Assembly: GCA_025449775.1 (NCBI GenBank)
Contig: JANWIS010000004.1
Coordinates: forward strand, 1-15,732
Origin: Ignavibacteriaceae bacterium
GTDB taxonomy: Bacteria > Bacteroidota > Ignavibacteria > Ignavibacteriales > Ignavibacteriaceae
DNA length: 15,732 nucleotides
Direction of reading: 5' to 3'
The translations under genes and the position numbers were made by a program. Within the stretch, counting starts at the first letter, position 1. Every line of letters begins with the position of its first letter. Of this stretch, positions 1 to 6,500 are shown piece by piece. Under the pieces are notes generated by a model. The model did no database searches. It was given only the letters and a program-made list of their open reading frames with translations, and had not been told where the DNA came from.

Positions 1-192
1 ATCGCCGTTTATAACTCCTGCTTGTCTCACCAGCATTTCGTTGAATGCATCTGCATCATCGCCAAGCATTCCATCCATTTTATATGTCTGGACATGAACA
101 ACATGAAAATCATTTCCATCCTGTGCAAAAGATGTTGTGGAAAAAAGAATTGCCACAGAAAAAAGAACCGCACAAACAAACAGTTTGTACAT
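1..192 (-). CDS. Secreted protein of unknown function, N-terminal part only
   Basis: Only the first 64 codons are visible; the gene leaves the window at its 3' side. The ATG (192-190) follows a very good Shine-Dalgarno, AAGGAGG (203-197), six bases upstream. Residues 1-24 form a typical signal peptide (MYKLFVCAVLFSVAILFSTT followed by SFAQ), so the product is exported and probably periplasmic. The mature part visible (DGNDFHVVHVQTYKMDGM...) begins with what looks like a beta strand and then a helix with several Asp and Met residues. That pattern is reminiscent of small ferredoxin-like (NIPSNAP/ABM-type) domains that start with a 'V-V-x-V-x-T-Y-K' strand, but too little is seen to call the family. 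A longer open frame overlaps it in another phase and is not supported by a ribosome binding site. Confidence 0.75.
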   Translation of the reverse strand, partial: MYKLFVCAVLFSVAILFSTTSFAQDGNDFHVVHVQTYKMDGMLGDDADAFNEMLVRQAGVINGD

Positions 193-522
193 ACTGCCTC
201 CTTAAAAAGTAAACTGTAATAAAAATTGAATTTAACTCCCCGAGTGATATTACGGCTTAAATTAATTATGGACAAATATATTTCGCCACGAATGCATTTT
301 AGTGAGTGATACGCATAAGTTCTGTTATTATGGAAATCTCCATTGCAGGAAGGTTAAATAATTGCGATAGAGAAGATATTTAGACTCAGCAAAATTTACA
401 TGTCACCTTTTTGTTAGTTGTTATACTACTATATTGACAAGAAGAACACAATCCTGGCTTATTGATTGTGTATTCATATTATAACTTTTTTATTTAATAA
501 AACTAAATCAACGGAGTATAAA
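193..522. other. Divergent intergenic spacer
   Basis: This 330-base spacer separates the minus-strand secreted protein from the plus-strand lipoprotein, so it should carry both promoters. It is AT-rich and shows no convincing open frame. A TTGACA lies at 434-439, but no good -10 is at the right distance. I also found no clean Bacteroidota-type TTG/TAnnTTTG pair. An inverted repeat at 446-471 is listed separately. Nothing else recognisable is present. Confidence 0.6.
446..471. promoter_or_regulatory. Inverted repeat in leader of lipoprotein gene
   Basis: ACACAATC (446-453) and GATTGTGT (464-471) form a perfect 8-bp inverted repeat around a 10-base loop, 51 bases before the lipoprotein start. 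It is not followed by a T run, so it is not a terminator. It could be an operator for a dimeric repressor or a leader hairpin. An 8-bp repeat in AT-rich DNA can arise by chance, so support is weak. Confidence 0.25.
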
Positions 523-1188
523 ATGAAAAACCTCATTTATTTCGCCACCCTCGTGCTTGCATTAACATTTGCAGGCTGCTCTAATACCGAACAAGATATC
601 ATTTCACCTAACGGATCACAGGTTGAGAAAAGTATATATGAACCTCAAACTTTTCCGTATGATCTCTATCAGACCTTCACAGAAATGAACAGTGATAAGA
701 TAAGCTGGCAGGACAATAAAACCGGCTTGTTAATAAAGGTTAATGATGTTTCAACATTGAAAAACAGCCAGTTGTTTGCAACAATTGAATTTGTAAATGA
801 TAAAGACATAGTTATGGTCTTTTTAGGTTATCTAAAAATGCATCAATTTTATCTCGGGGGAATATATGCAAGAGAAGTAAAAACAATAAGAGTTTTTTCC
901 GCAGTTATAAATTCTAATTTTGTTCCGTCCCCATTTGGTGTAACGCCTTATCCGTTCAACCAATTTTTTTACAATCATAGCGTAACAGAATGGACAGACG
1001 ATGGCTATGAAATTAAAGTTGGTGCAATGCCTTTCCCACCAAATATGGAACATTTGTTTGCTTTATTAATGTCCAGAGAAGGAAACCTGCTTATGTTTGT
1101 TGGAAAACCAGATACACCAAAATTAATTATTCCGAAGTCTAAAGAAATTAATTTGAACGACCTCAAATTATTCACATATCAAAAGTAA
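523..1188 (+). CDS. Putative lipoprotein of unknown function
   Basis: The 221-residue product starts with a lipoprotein signal: charged Lys2, a hydrophobic stretch (LIYFATLVLALTF) and the lipobox FAGC with Cys at about residue 19. It should be lipidated and membrane-anchored, facing the periplasm or the cell surface. The start at 523 is chosen over an in-frame ATG at 466 because it is preceded by ACGGAG (511-516) and puts the signal peptide at the N-terminus. The mature part is rich in aromatic residues and strand-forming segments (for example IEFVNDKDIVMVFLGYL). It has no motif I recognise, so no function is assigned. It is monocistronic: a strong terminator follows 25 bases after the stop and the next gene lies on the other strand. 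Confidence 0.8.
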   Translation: MKNLIYFATLVLALTFAGCSNTEQDIISPNGSQVEKSIYEPQTFPYDLYQTFTEMNSDKISWQDNKTGLLIKVNDVSTLKNSQLFATIEFVNDKDIVMVFLGYLKMHQFYLGGIYAREVKTIRVFSAVINSNFVPSPFGVTPYPFNQFFYNHSVTEWTDDGYEIKVGAMPFPPNMEHLFALLMSREGNLLMFVGKPDTPKLIIPKSKEINLNDLKLFTYQK

Positions 1189-1212
1189 CCCGCAGTACTA
1201 ACTTTTCTCGTT

Positions 1213-1238
1213 GGCTGCCCTAGTGGCAGCCTTTTTTA
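1213..1238 (+). terminator. Rho-independent terminator of the lipoprotein gene
   Basis: GGCTGCC (1213-1219) pairs perfectly with GGCAGCC (1225-1231) around a 5-base loop, and a run of six T follows. It lies 25 bases after the lipoprotein stop. This is a classic intrinsic terminator. Confidence 0.9.
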
Positions 1239-1263
1239 TTTCTTCAATTAAAACAAAGTTCTT

Positions 1264-1328
1264 AGTTTGAATTTAAGAAAATCACCCTTGATGGAGAGAA
1301 TTTTTAAAACGAAAATAATTGTTTCAAT
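1264..1328 (+). repeat. Degenerate direct repeat, copy 1 (trpF 5'-end-like)
   Basis: This 65-base segment aligns without gaps to 1840-1904 with 51 of 65 bases identical. Copy 2 covers the leader and first codons of the TrpF-like gene. Copy 1 also holds an ATG (1291) whose frame reads MERIFKTKIIVSI, resembling the trpF start MWRRIFKRKLITS. Copy 1 has no gene attached: its frame runs only 48 codons, into the RRM terminator and the end of the RRM gene on the opposite strand. The two copies bracket the RRM-A cassette. Confidence 0.6.
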
Positions 1329-1370
1329 AGTTGTCAACGATCGAATAAGAGTCTTATATATTGCTTTAAA

Positions 1371-1399
1371 ACAAAAAAGGCGTTTGTTAAAACGCCTTT
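1371..1399 (-). terminator. Terminator of RRM gene A
   Basis: On the minus strand AAAGGCGTTT (1399-1390) pairs over ten bases with AAACGCCTTT (1385-1376) around a 4-base loop, followed by TTT-G-TTTT. It starts 24 bases after the RRM stop codon. An almost identical element follows RRM gene B at 6061-6086, so the terminator was duplicated together with the gene. Confidence 0.9.
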
Positions 1400-1423
1400 C
1401 AGAACTAAAAACAGAATATCTGC

Positions 1424-1675
1424 TTAGCTTCGTGCTTTAGCTTCATTAACGACAATATTTCTTCCATCTAATTCTGAATTATTCAATGCCTTTATTGCAT
1501 TGTTTGCATCTGAAGAACTCTCCATCTCAACGAATCCAAAACCTCTGGATCTACTGGTGTCGCGGTCCGTAATAACTTTTGCAGAAACTACAGTACCATG
1601 TTTTTCAAATGTTTCCTTTAGCCCTGCGTCGTTAACCGACCATGGGAGAGAACCTACAAATAACTTAGTGCTCAC
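1424..1675 (-). CDS. RRM-domain RNA-binding protein (copy A)
   Basis: This 83-residue protein is one RNA recognition motif and little else, the size of the small glycine-poor bacterial RRM proteins related to the cyanobacterial cold-induced Rbp family. RNP2 is LFVGSL (residues 5-10) and RNP1 is RGFGFVEM (44-51); the aromatic residues that stack on RNA (Phe6, Phe46, Phe48) are present. It likely binds single-stranded RNA in the cytoplasm and may act as an RNA chaperone or post-transcriptional regulator. The start is GTG (1675-1673), preceded by AGAGGT (1685-1680). Copy B at 6112-6363 shares 68 of 83 residues, the same GTG start, a conserved leader and the same terminator. It stands alone as a single-gene unit antisense to its neighbours. 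Its RNA targets cannot be read from the sequence. Confidence 0.93.
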   Translation of the reverse strand: MSTKLFVGSLPWSVNDAGLKETFEKHGTVVSAKVITDRDTSRSRGFGFVEMESSSDANNAIKALNNSELDGRNIVVNEAKARS

Positions 1676-1735
1676 AAGAACCTCTAAAAAAATAGTAAAT
1701 AAAATTCCGGTCTATTTCCGGAGGTCACCAAACTA
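1676..1735 (-). promoter_or_regulatory. Conserved structured leader of RRM gene A
   Basis: From 1735 to the GTG, about 54 of 63 positions match the leader of RRM gene B, with an invariant 18-base block CCTCCGGAAATAGACCGG. TCCGG (1722-1718) can pair with CCGGA (1710-1706) as a hairpin with a 7-base loop. Alternatively ACCTC (1725-1721) can pair with GAGGT (1684-1680), the ribosome binding site; the two pairings share bases and exclude each other. A U7 tract (1692-1686) sits just before the ribosome binding site. The border TAGTTTGG (1735-1728) resembles a Bacteroidota -7 box, but no TTG is found at the right distance. The regulatory role is inferred. Confidence 0.55.
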
Positions 1736-1839
1736 CGCATATAAGCCGCCATTAACTATTTTAATTTTTATTCAGCTCTTTTCAGCCAATATAAGCAGTT
1801 ATATTTTACAGGAGTGCTTTCAGCTAAATCAATATTGAC

Positions 1840-1904
1840 AGTTTGAATTTAGGAAAATAACTTATGTGGCGGAGAATTTTTAAAAGAAAATTAATTACTT
1901 CAAT
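1840..1904 (+). repeat. Degenerate direct repeat, copy 2 (trpF leader and start)
   Basis: This is the partner of 1264-1328 (51 of 65 identical, no gaps). It includes the presumed trpF ribosome binding site and the first 13 codons. The best-conserved parts are the first 19 bases and the stretch around GAGAATTTTTAAAA. Confidence 0.6.
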
Positions 1905-2577
1905 GTCCGATTTTACAAGGGTTAAAATCTGCTGTATTTCTTCTATAGATGAAGCAAGGCTTGCAATGAAATATGGTGCATCTGCAATCGGTTTGGTTTC
2001 TGAAATGCCAAGCGGTCCCGGTGTAATTAGTGAAAAGCTGATTGCCGGAATTGTTTCTAAAGTTCCGCCGTCAGTTTCAACTTTCCTTCTGACAAGTAAA
2101 AAGACGGCGGAGGCAATTATAATTCAGCAGAAGAAAACTAAGGTAAATACACTTCAGCTTGTTGACTTTGTGGATTACAAAGAGCTGAAAAAACTGAGAG
2201 AACAACTTCCCCGGATTAAACTTGTCCAGGTTATTCATATCGTTGATGAAAAAGCAATTGATGAAGCAGTGAATGTTGAAAAATACATTGATGCATTGCT
2301 TCTTGATTCCGGTAATCCAAATCTTGAAGTAAAGGAACTTGGTGGAACTGGAAGAATTCATAATTGGGAGATCAGCAAATTGATAAGAGAAAAAGTTCAT
2401 GTTCCTGTATTTCTTGCAGGAGGATTAAATCCCGGAAATGTTTCGGAAGCTATTAAGAAAGTTCAGCCGTACGGAGTTGATATTTGCAGCGGAGTAAGAA
2501 CAAACAGCCTGCTTGATGAAGAGAAATTGAAATTGTTTTTCCAAAGCGTTAGTAGTATCAAATCATATCAGGCGTAG
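1864..2577 (+). CDS. trpF: Phosphoribosylanthranilate isomerase (TrpF-like)
   Basis: The protein matches the TrpF family, a (beta/alpha)8 barrel that converts N-(5-phosphoribosyl)anthranilate to CdRP in tryptophan synthesis. The N-terminal VKIC motif supplies the catalytic Cys (Cys23) and LLLDSG the catalytic Asp (Asp148). GGTGRIHNW (about 160-168), LAGGLNP and ICSGVRT form the C-terminal phosphate-binding side. It differs from typical enzymes: VKICCIS instead of VKICGIT, LQLVD where QLHG is usual, and SGVRT instead of SGVE. The start at 1864 has AGGA nine bases upstream; an ATG at 1903 would give the usual family length (224 residues) but lacks a ribosome binding site. No other trp gene is nearby, so it may be a dispersed trpF or a TrpF-like paralogue with another substrate. 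Confidence 0.82.
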   Translation: MWRRIFKRKLITSMSDFTRVKICCISSIDEARLAMKYGASAIGLVSEMPSGPGVISEKLIAGIVSKVPPSVSTFLLTSKKTAEAIIIQQKKTKVNTLQLVDFVDYKELKKLREQLPRIKLVQVIHIVDEKAIDEAVNVEKYIDALLLDSGNPNLEVKELGGTGRIHNWEISKLIREKVHVPVFLAGGLNPGNVSEAIKKVQPYGVDICSGVRTNSLLDEEKLKLFFQSVSSIKSYQA

Positions 2578-2675
2578 AGAACATACATGCATAAAATATT
2601 TTGTAACTGATTTCTTTTTGACATTCGGGGAACAAATCATATTTTAAATCTGACCGAAAAAGAAACTTCCATAAA

Positions 2676-2689
2676 TGATTTTAAAATCA
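2676..2689. promoter_or_regulatory. Perfect 14-bp palindrome upstream of the TonB receptor
   Basis: TGATTTTAAAATCA is a perfect palindrome 47 bases before the receptor start codon. Its position and symmetry fit an operator for a dimeric regulator, but its AT-rich composition makes chance plausible. No clear promoter could be placed in 2578-2736. Confidence 0.25.
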
Positions 2690-2736
2690 CTTTCAGCTAT
2701 AAATAAAATACTTATCATCTAAAAAAGAGAGGGCAT

Positions 2737-5700
2737 ATGCGAAAAATATTTCTATCGGAAATCTTTTTGGTATTACTTTTTATAGCCTTACCAAAAATGA
2801 TAATTGCTCAGGGTGTTACCACCGCATCTTTGAATGGTGTTGTTAAGGACGCCGACGGAAATCCATTACCCGGTGCGAACGTAATCGCTGAGCACGTACC
2901 AAGCGGCAGTCAGTATGGTGCCGCTACAAGAGATAACGGATTTTTTGATTTACCAAATCTTAGAGTTGGCGGTCCGTATACTGTAACAGTATCTTTCATC
3001 GGGTATAATCCGCAGGTAAAAGAAGATATTTACCTCAACCTGAATCAGAATTTCAGGATTGAAGTAACAATGGAAAGTCAGGCAGTTACAGTGGGTGAAG
3101 TAGTTGTTACTGCTGAACAGGATGCAGTTTTAAACAGCAACAGGACCGGTGCAGCAACTTATGTTGAAGTTGATCAAATACAAACTTTGCCAACAGTGAA
3201 AAGAAGTATCCGTGATCTAACAAGACTTGATCCACGAAGCGACGGCAACTATAGCTTTGGAGGAAAGAACTGGCTATATAATAGTATATCATTGGATGGA
3301 TCTTATTTTAATAATCCTTTCGGTCTTGATGATCCTGCACCGGGAGGACAAACAAATTCTGAACCCGTTCCGTACGATGCAGTTGAACAAGTACAGGTAT
3401 CAATCGCCCCATATGATGTTCGTCAGGGTGGATTTACTGGTGCTGGTGTAAACGTAGTAACAAAATCCGGTACAAATAATTTTCAGGGATCTTTATACAG
3501 TTTTATCAGGAATGAAACACTTCTTGGAAATACAGTAAGCGGTAATGAAGTAATTGCAAACCCGGAGCTTTCATTTAATCAATCCGGATTTTCTGTGAGC
3601 GGTCCGATTGTAGAAGATAAATTATTCTTTTTCCTGAATGGTGAAGTTGAGCGCAGGGAAGATCCCGGTACAAACTTCATCGCTAATCAGAGCGGAGCTG
3701 TGGATTTTGGCGAATCCAGGGTAAGAGCAAGTGCTTTGGATTCTATTAGAACAAGAATGATGGAAGTATATGGTTATGAAACAGGCGAATATGATGGCTT
3801 TATTCATGAGACAGGCAATGAAAAAATACTTGTTAAGCTGGATTGGAATATTAATGAAAGCAATAACCTGTCAATAAGATACAACCGTCTGGACGCAAGA
3901 AGAGATTTACCTCCACATCCTTTTGTTCTAAGTGCTGGCGGAAGAGGTCCCAATGAAACCAGCCTGCCATTTCAAAATGCAGGATATAAGATAAATAATA
4001 AACTTAATTCTTTAGCACTTGAATTAAATTCTAGGTCTCAAACTTTTGCAAATCGTTTCTTTGCAAGCTACAACCAGTTCAGAGATAACAGAGATCCATT
4101 CAGCGAACCTTTCCCGACAATTGAAATATTGGAAGATGGTGTTACTTATACAACTATTGGGCACGAACCATTTTCAATACACAACATCCTTGATCAGGAT
4201 GTCTGGCAGGTGACAAATAACTTTAGTTACTTCATGGGTAATCATGTAGTTACTGTCGGTAGCACTTTTGAATATTTTAATTTCTTCAATTCATTTAACA
4301 TTTTCCGCCATGGTGTATTCTTCCTTCCTGACTTTCTTGATTTCATAGGTGGAGCAAGATTCTCATCACTGCAAGAATTCTTTGACCGCACAAATCCGGA
4401 TAGTGCTGATTTTTATGATTTCAGATCCGTAATCGGAACCGGTCCATTCAAAGGGGAAGATATTGAAGTCGGACAATTGTCCTTTTATGTTCAGGATGAG
4501 TTTAATGTTTCCCCGGTATTTAACCTAACTGCCGGTTTAAGAGTTGATATTCCGACGTATTTTACTGAACCTGTTGACAACCCATTCTCAAGAGGTCTAA
4601 CTCTCCTTGATGAGAATGACAATACAGAAGTAGTAGATCAAAGCAAGCTTCCTGATGCTCAGTATATGTTTTCACCGAGAGTTGGATTCAATTGGGATGT
4701 TACCGGGGATCGAACCACTCAGTTAAGAGGGGGTACGGGAATATTCACAGGACGTGTACCATTTGTATGGATAGGCAATGTAATTTCAAATCCTGGCCAG
4801 AATCCAAATCTTTATCCGGCATCTTCAGAACAGGTTGCAACATCCGACGATGCGATATTACAGCAATCTTTTGATCTTAATGGAATGGTGGAAGATTTTA
4901 AATGGCCACAAGTCTGGAATACTAATGTAGCAGTTGATCATCTTTTACCAGGAGGATTGCTCGGTACTGTAGAATTTATTTATGGTAAGGATCTTAATTC
5001 CATATATGTAAGAAATGCTGATCTTATAACTCCGCTCCGAACTCTTTATGATGGACGTCCATATTTTGGAGGATCAGGTAACAATGAGTTAAATGTCGAT
5101 CCGAATAACGCAGGAAATGGTGTTTATGTTATTGATAACTCGGATGAGGGCTATCATTATAGTGGAACAATCCAACTTAGAAAGCAATTTGATTTTGGTC
5201 TTCATACAGGACTTGCATATACATACCTCGAAGCTAAAAGTTTGATGAAGTCAACAGAAATTGCAAGTGTGTTGTTCCAGGAAAATCCTACACAGGGAGA
5301 TCCGAACAAACCGGAATTAAGTTACTCAGAGTTTGGAACCCGACATCGTGTTACCGGTAATGCAATTTACTCGCATGTCTGGAATGATAACTTCGAATCA
5401 CATTTTGGATTATTCCTTGAAGTTGCAGAAGGAAACAGGTTTGCTGGAGCCGGAGGAAACAGGTATTCATTTATATATGCTGGAGATGTTAACGGTGATG
5501 GTTACAGCAACGACTTAATTTATATTCCGCAAAATCAGGGTGAAAGTCATTTAGTTGATTATGTGGATGAAGGTGGTAATACAGTAACAGCAGATGAACA
5601 ATGGACCAGATTGAATGCGTTCATCGAACAGGATGCTTACCTGAAAGAACATCGAGGAGAAATTGCTGAAAGGTTTGGGGCAGTTAATCCATGGTGGTGG

Positions 5701-5991
5701 AATATTGATTTTAAATTCATGCAGGATTTTGCTTTCTTTCTGGGAAGCATGAGACACACTTTCCAGCTTAGTATAGATATTTTAAATCTGCCCAACATGC
5801 TCAGCTCTGAGTGGGGAGTGAGAAAGATTGCAAGCTCTGCTGCAACTTCACCGATACAATTAGCGGGTTTTGATTCAAATGGTGAACCAACATTTAATTA
5901 TAGAGGAACTGCAACAACAACTTATGTTGACGATCCGGGTACAAGCTCTCGTTGGCAAATGCAGGTTGGTTTAAAGTATTTCTTTCAATAA
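2737..5991 (+). CDS. TonB-dependent outer-membrane receptor, Oar-like
   Basis: This 1084-residue outer-membrane protein has the domain order of Oar/SusC-type receptors. There is a signal peptide (1-25, ending IIAQ) and a carboxypeptidase-regulatory-like beta-sandwich (about 29-115, GVVKDADGNPLPGANV). A plug domain (about 120-250, with EVVVTAEQ, a LDG segment and NVVTKSGTN) is followed by a long beta-barrel to the C-terminus, which ends in aromatic residues (KYFFQ). The segment DVNGDGYSNDLIYIP is typical of the Oar branch and may bind calcium. It probably imports a ligand using TonB energy; the substrate is unknown. The ribosome binding site GAGAGGG (2727-2733) fits the ATG. It has no SusD partner, and a terminator follows directly, so it is probably monocistronic. 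Confidence 0.92.
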   Translation: MRKIFLSEIFLVLLFIALPKMIIAQGVTTASLNGVVKDADGNPLPGANVIAEHVPSGSQYGAATRDNGFFDLPNLRVGGPYTVTVSFIGYNPQVKEDIYLNLNQNFRIEVTMESQAVTVGEVVVTAEQDAVLNSNRTGAATYVEVDQIQTLPTVKRSIRDLTRLDPRSDGNYSFGGKNWLYNSISLDGSYFNNPFGLDDPAPGGQTNSEPVPYDAVEQVQVSIAPYDVRQGGFTGAGVNVVTKSGTNNFQGSLYSFIRNETLLGNTVSGNEVIANPELSFNQSGFSVSGPIVEDKLFFFLNGEVERREDPGTNFIANQSGAVDFGESRVRASALDSIRTRMMEVYGYETGEYDGFIHETGNEKILVKLDWNINESNNLSIRYNRLDARRDLPPHPFVLSAGGRGPNETSLPFQNAGYKINNKLNSLALELNSRSQTFANRFFASYNQFRDNRDPFSEPFPTIEILEDGVTYTTIGHEPFSIHNILDQDVWQVTNNFSYFMGNHVVTVGSTFEYFNFFNSFNIFRHGVFFLPDFLDFIGGARFSSLQEFFDRTNPDSADFYDFRSVIGTGPFKGEDIEVGQLSFYVQDEFNVSPVFNLTAGLRVDIPTYFTEPVDNPFSRGLTLLDENDNTEVVDQSKLPDAQYMFSPRVGFNWDVTGDRTTQLRGGTGIFTGRVPFVWIGNVISNPGQNPNLYPASSEQVATSDDAILQQSFDLNGMVEDFKWPQVWNTNVAVDHLLPGGLLGTVEFIYGKDLNSIYVRNADLITPLRTLYDGRPYFGGSGNNELNVDPNNAGNGVYVIDNSDEGYHYSGTIQLRKQFDFGLHTGLAYTYLEAKSLMKSTEIASVLFQENPTQGDPNKPELSYSEFGTRHRVTGNAIYSHVWNDNFESHFGLFLEVAEGNRFAGAGGNRYSFIYAGDVNGDGYSNDLIYIPQNQGESHLVDYVDEGGNTVTADEQWTRLNAFIEQDAYLKEHRGEIAERFGAVNPWWWNIDFKFMQDFAFFLGSMRHTFQLSIDILNLPNMLSSEWGVRKIASSAATSPIQLAGFDSNGEPTFNYRGTATTTYVDDPGTSSRWQMQVGLKYFFQ

Positions 5992-6010
5992 TTAATAGTG
6001 TTAATTCTTT

Positions 6011-6040
6011 AACCCCCGTTAACCCGGGGGTTTTTATTTT
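6011..6040 (+). terminator. Rho-independent terminator of the TonB receptor
   Basis: AACCCCCG (6011-6018) pairs perfectly with CGGGGGTT (6025-6032) around six bases and runs into a T-rich tail (6031-6040). It lies 19 bases after the receptor stop. Confidence 0.92.
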
Positions 6041-6055
6041 AAAAGAAAATATTTA

Positions 6056-6086
6056 AAACAAAAAAGGCGTCTGTTAAAACGCCTTT
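6056..6086 (-). terminator. Terminator of RRM gene B
   Basis: On the minus strand the arms 6086-6077 and 6072-6063 form a 10-bp stem with one mismatch and a 4-base loop, followed by a T-rich tail. It is nearly identical to the RRM-A terminator. Transcription of RRM-B thus ends just before the converging receptor terminator. Confidence 0.9.
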
Positions 6087-6111
6087 CAGAACTTAACACA
6101 GAATATCTGAT

Positions 6112-6363
6112 TTAATTTCGCGATTTTGCTTCATTAACTACAATATTTCTTCCGCCTAATTCTGAATCATTTAAAGCTTTGATAGCTTTTTGCGCATCAT
6201 TAGAACTCTCCATTTCAACGAATCCGAATCCTCTTGATCTGCCCGTAGCACGGTCAGTAACAACTTTTGCCGAAACAACGTTTCCGTGTTCTTCAAAAGC
6301 CTCTTTTAATTTATCGTCATTAACTGACCATGGGAGAGAACCTACAAATAACTTAGTACTCAC
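6112..6363 (-). CDS. RRM-domain RNA-binding protein (copy B)
   Basis: This is an 83-residue single RRM protein, paralogous to the product of 1424-1675 with 15 substitutions and no gaps. RNP2 (LFVGSL, 5-10) and RNP1 (RGFGFVEM, 44-51) are unchanged; differences cluster in helix 1, the loop before RNP1 (DRATGRS versus DRDTSRS) and helix 2. Either the two bind similar RNAs, or the loop changes adjust specificity. It starts with GTG (6363-6361) after GGAG (6372-6369). The whole unit including leader and terminator matches copy A, so it is a cassette duplication. It converges on the TonB receptor gene. The function (RNA chaperone or regulator, perhaps cold-linked) is inferred from the family only. 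Confidence 0.93.
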   Translation of the reverse strand: MSTKLFVGSLPWSVNDDKLKEAFEEHGNVVSAKVVTDRATGRSRGFGFVEMESSNDAQKAIKALNDSELGGRNIVVNEAKSRN

Positions 6364-6422
6364 TAGAACTCCAAAAAAATGTTAAATAAAAAACCGGTCT
6401 ATTTCCGGAGGCCACAAAACTA
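6364..6422 (-). promoter_or_regulatory. Conserved structured leader of RRM gene B
   Basis: This leader shares the invariant 18-base block and U7 tract (6379-6373) with copy A. CCGG (6408-6405) can pair with CCGG (6397-6394). Alternatively CTCCGGAAA (6410-6402) can pair over nine bases, including two G-U pairs, with TTTTTGGAG (6377-6369), which contains the ribosome binding site. The binding-site sequence differs from that of copy A, yet each can pair with its own leader. This suggests translational control or autoregulation, which is inference. Confidence 0.55.
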
Positions 6423-6445
6423 ATCAGATTATGGAGTAATACCAA
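6415..6445 (-). promoter_or_regulatory. Candidate Bacteroidota-type promoter of RRM gene B
   Basis: On the minus strand TTG (6445-6443) and TAGTTTTG (6422-6415) are separated by 20 bases, matching the known Bacteroidota consensus TTG-N19-21-TAnnTTTG. Transcription would start near 6410, so the message would begin close to the CCTCC element. The homology to copy A starts exactly at this -7 box. Confidence 0.4.
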
Positions 6446-6500
6446 ATTATTAATTTAATAACGTCATCAGTTGTTGGCAAAAAAGCATAAATATCAACTA

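Noticed and set aside
27..275. An 82-codon open frame on the minus strand over the left-edge gene
   Set aside because: It runs in another phase over the secreted-protein gene, which has a good ribosome binding site and signal peptide. This frame lacks both and reads as Cys/Phe/Met-rich, low-quality sequence.
434..439. TTGACA as a sigma-70 -35 box for the lipoprotein gene
   Set aside because: No acceptable -10 box is present 16-18 bases downstream, and this group usually uses a different promoter consensus.
1291..1437. A 48-codon frame starting MERIFKTKI in repeat copy 1 as a real small gene
   Set aside because: It runs through the RRM terminator hairpin and into the end of the RRM gene on the other strand, has no ribosome binding site, and only its start resembles anything (trpF). 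It is best seen as a remnant.
1500..1838. A 112-codon plus-strand frame antisense to RRM gene A
   Set aside because: It is the mirror of the conserved RRM gene and its leader; the same happens opposite RRM gene B (6179-6385). No ribosome binding site or family resemblance was found.
1264..1904. The flanking repeats as target-site duplication or inverted ends of a mobile element
   Set aside because: The repeats are direct, 65 bases long and 22% diverged, and no transposase or integrase lies between them, so a standard insertion sequence or integron cassette is not supported.
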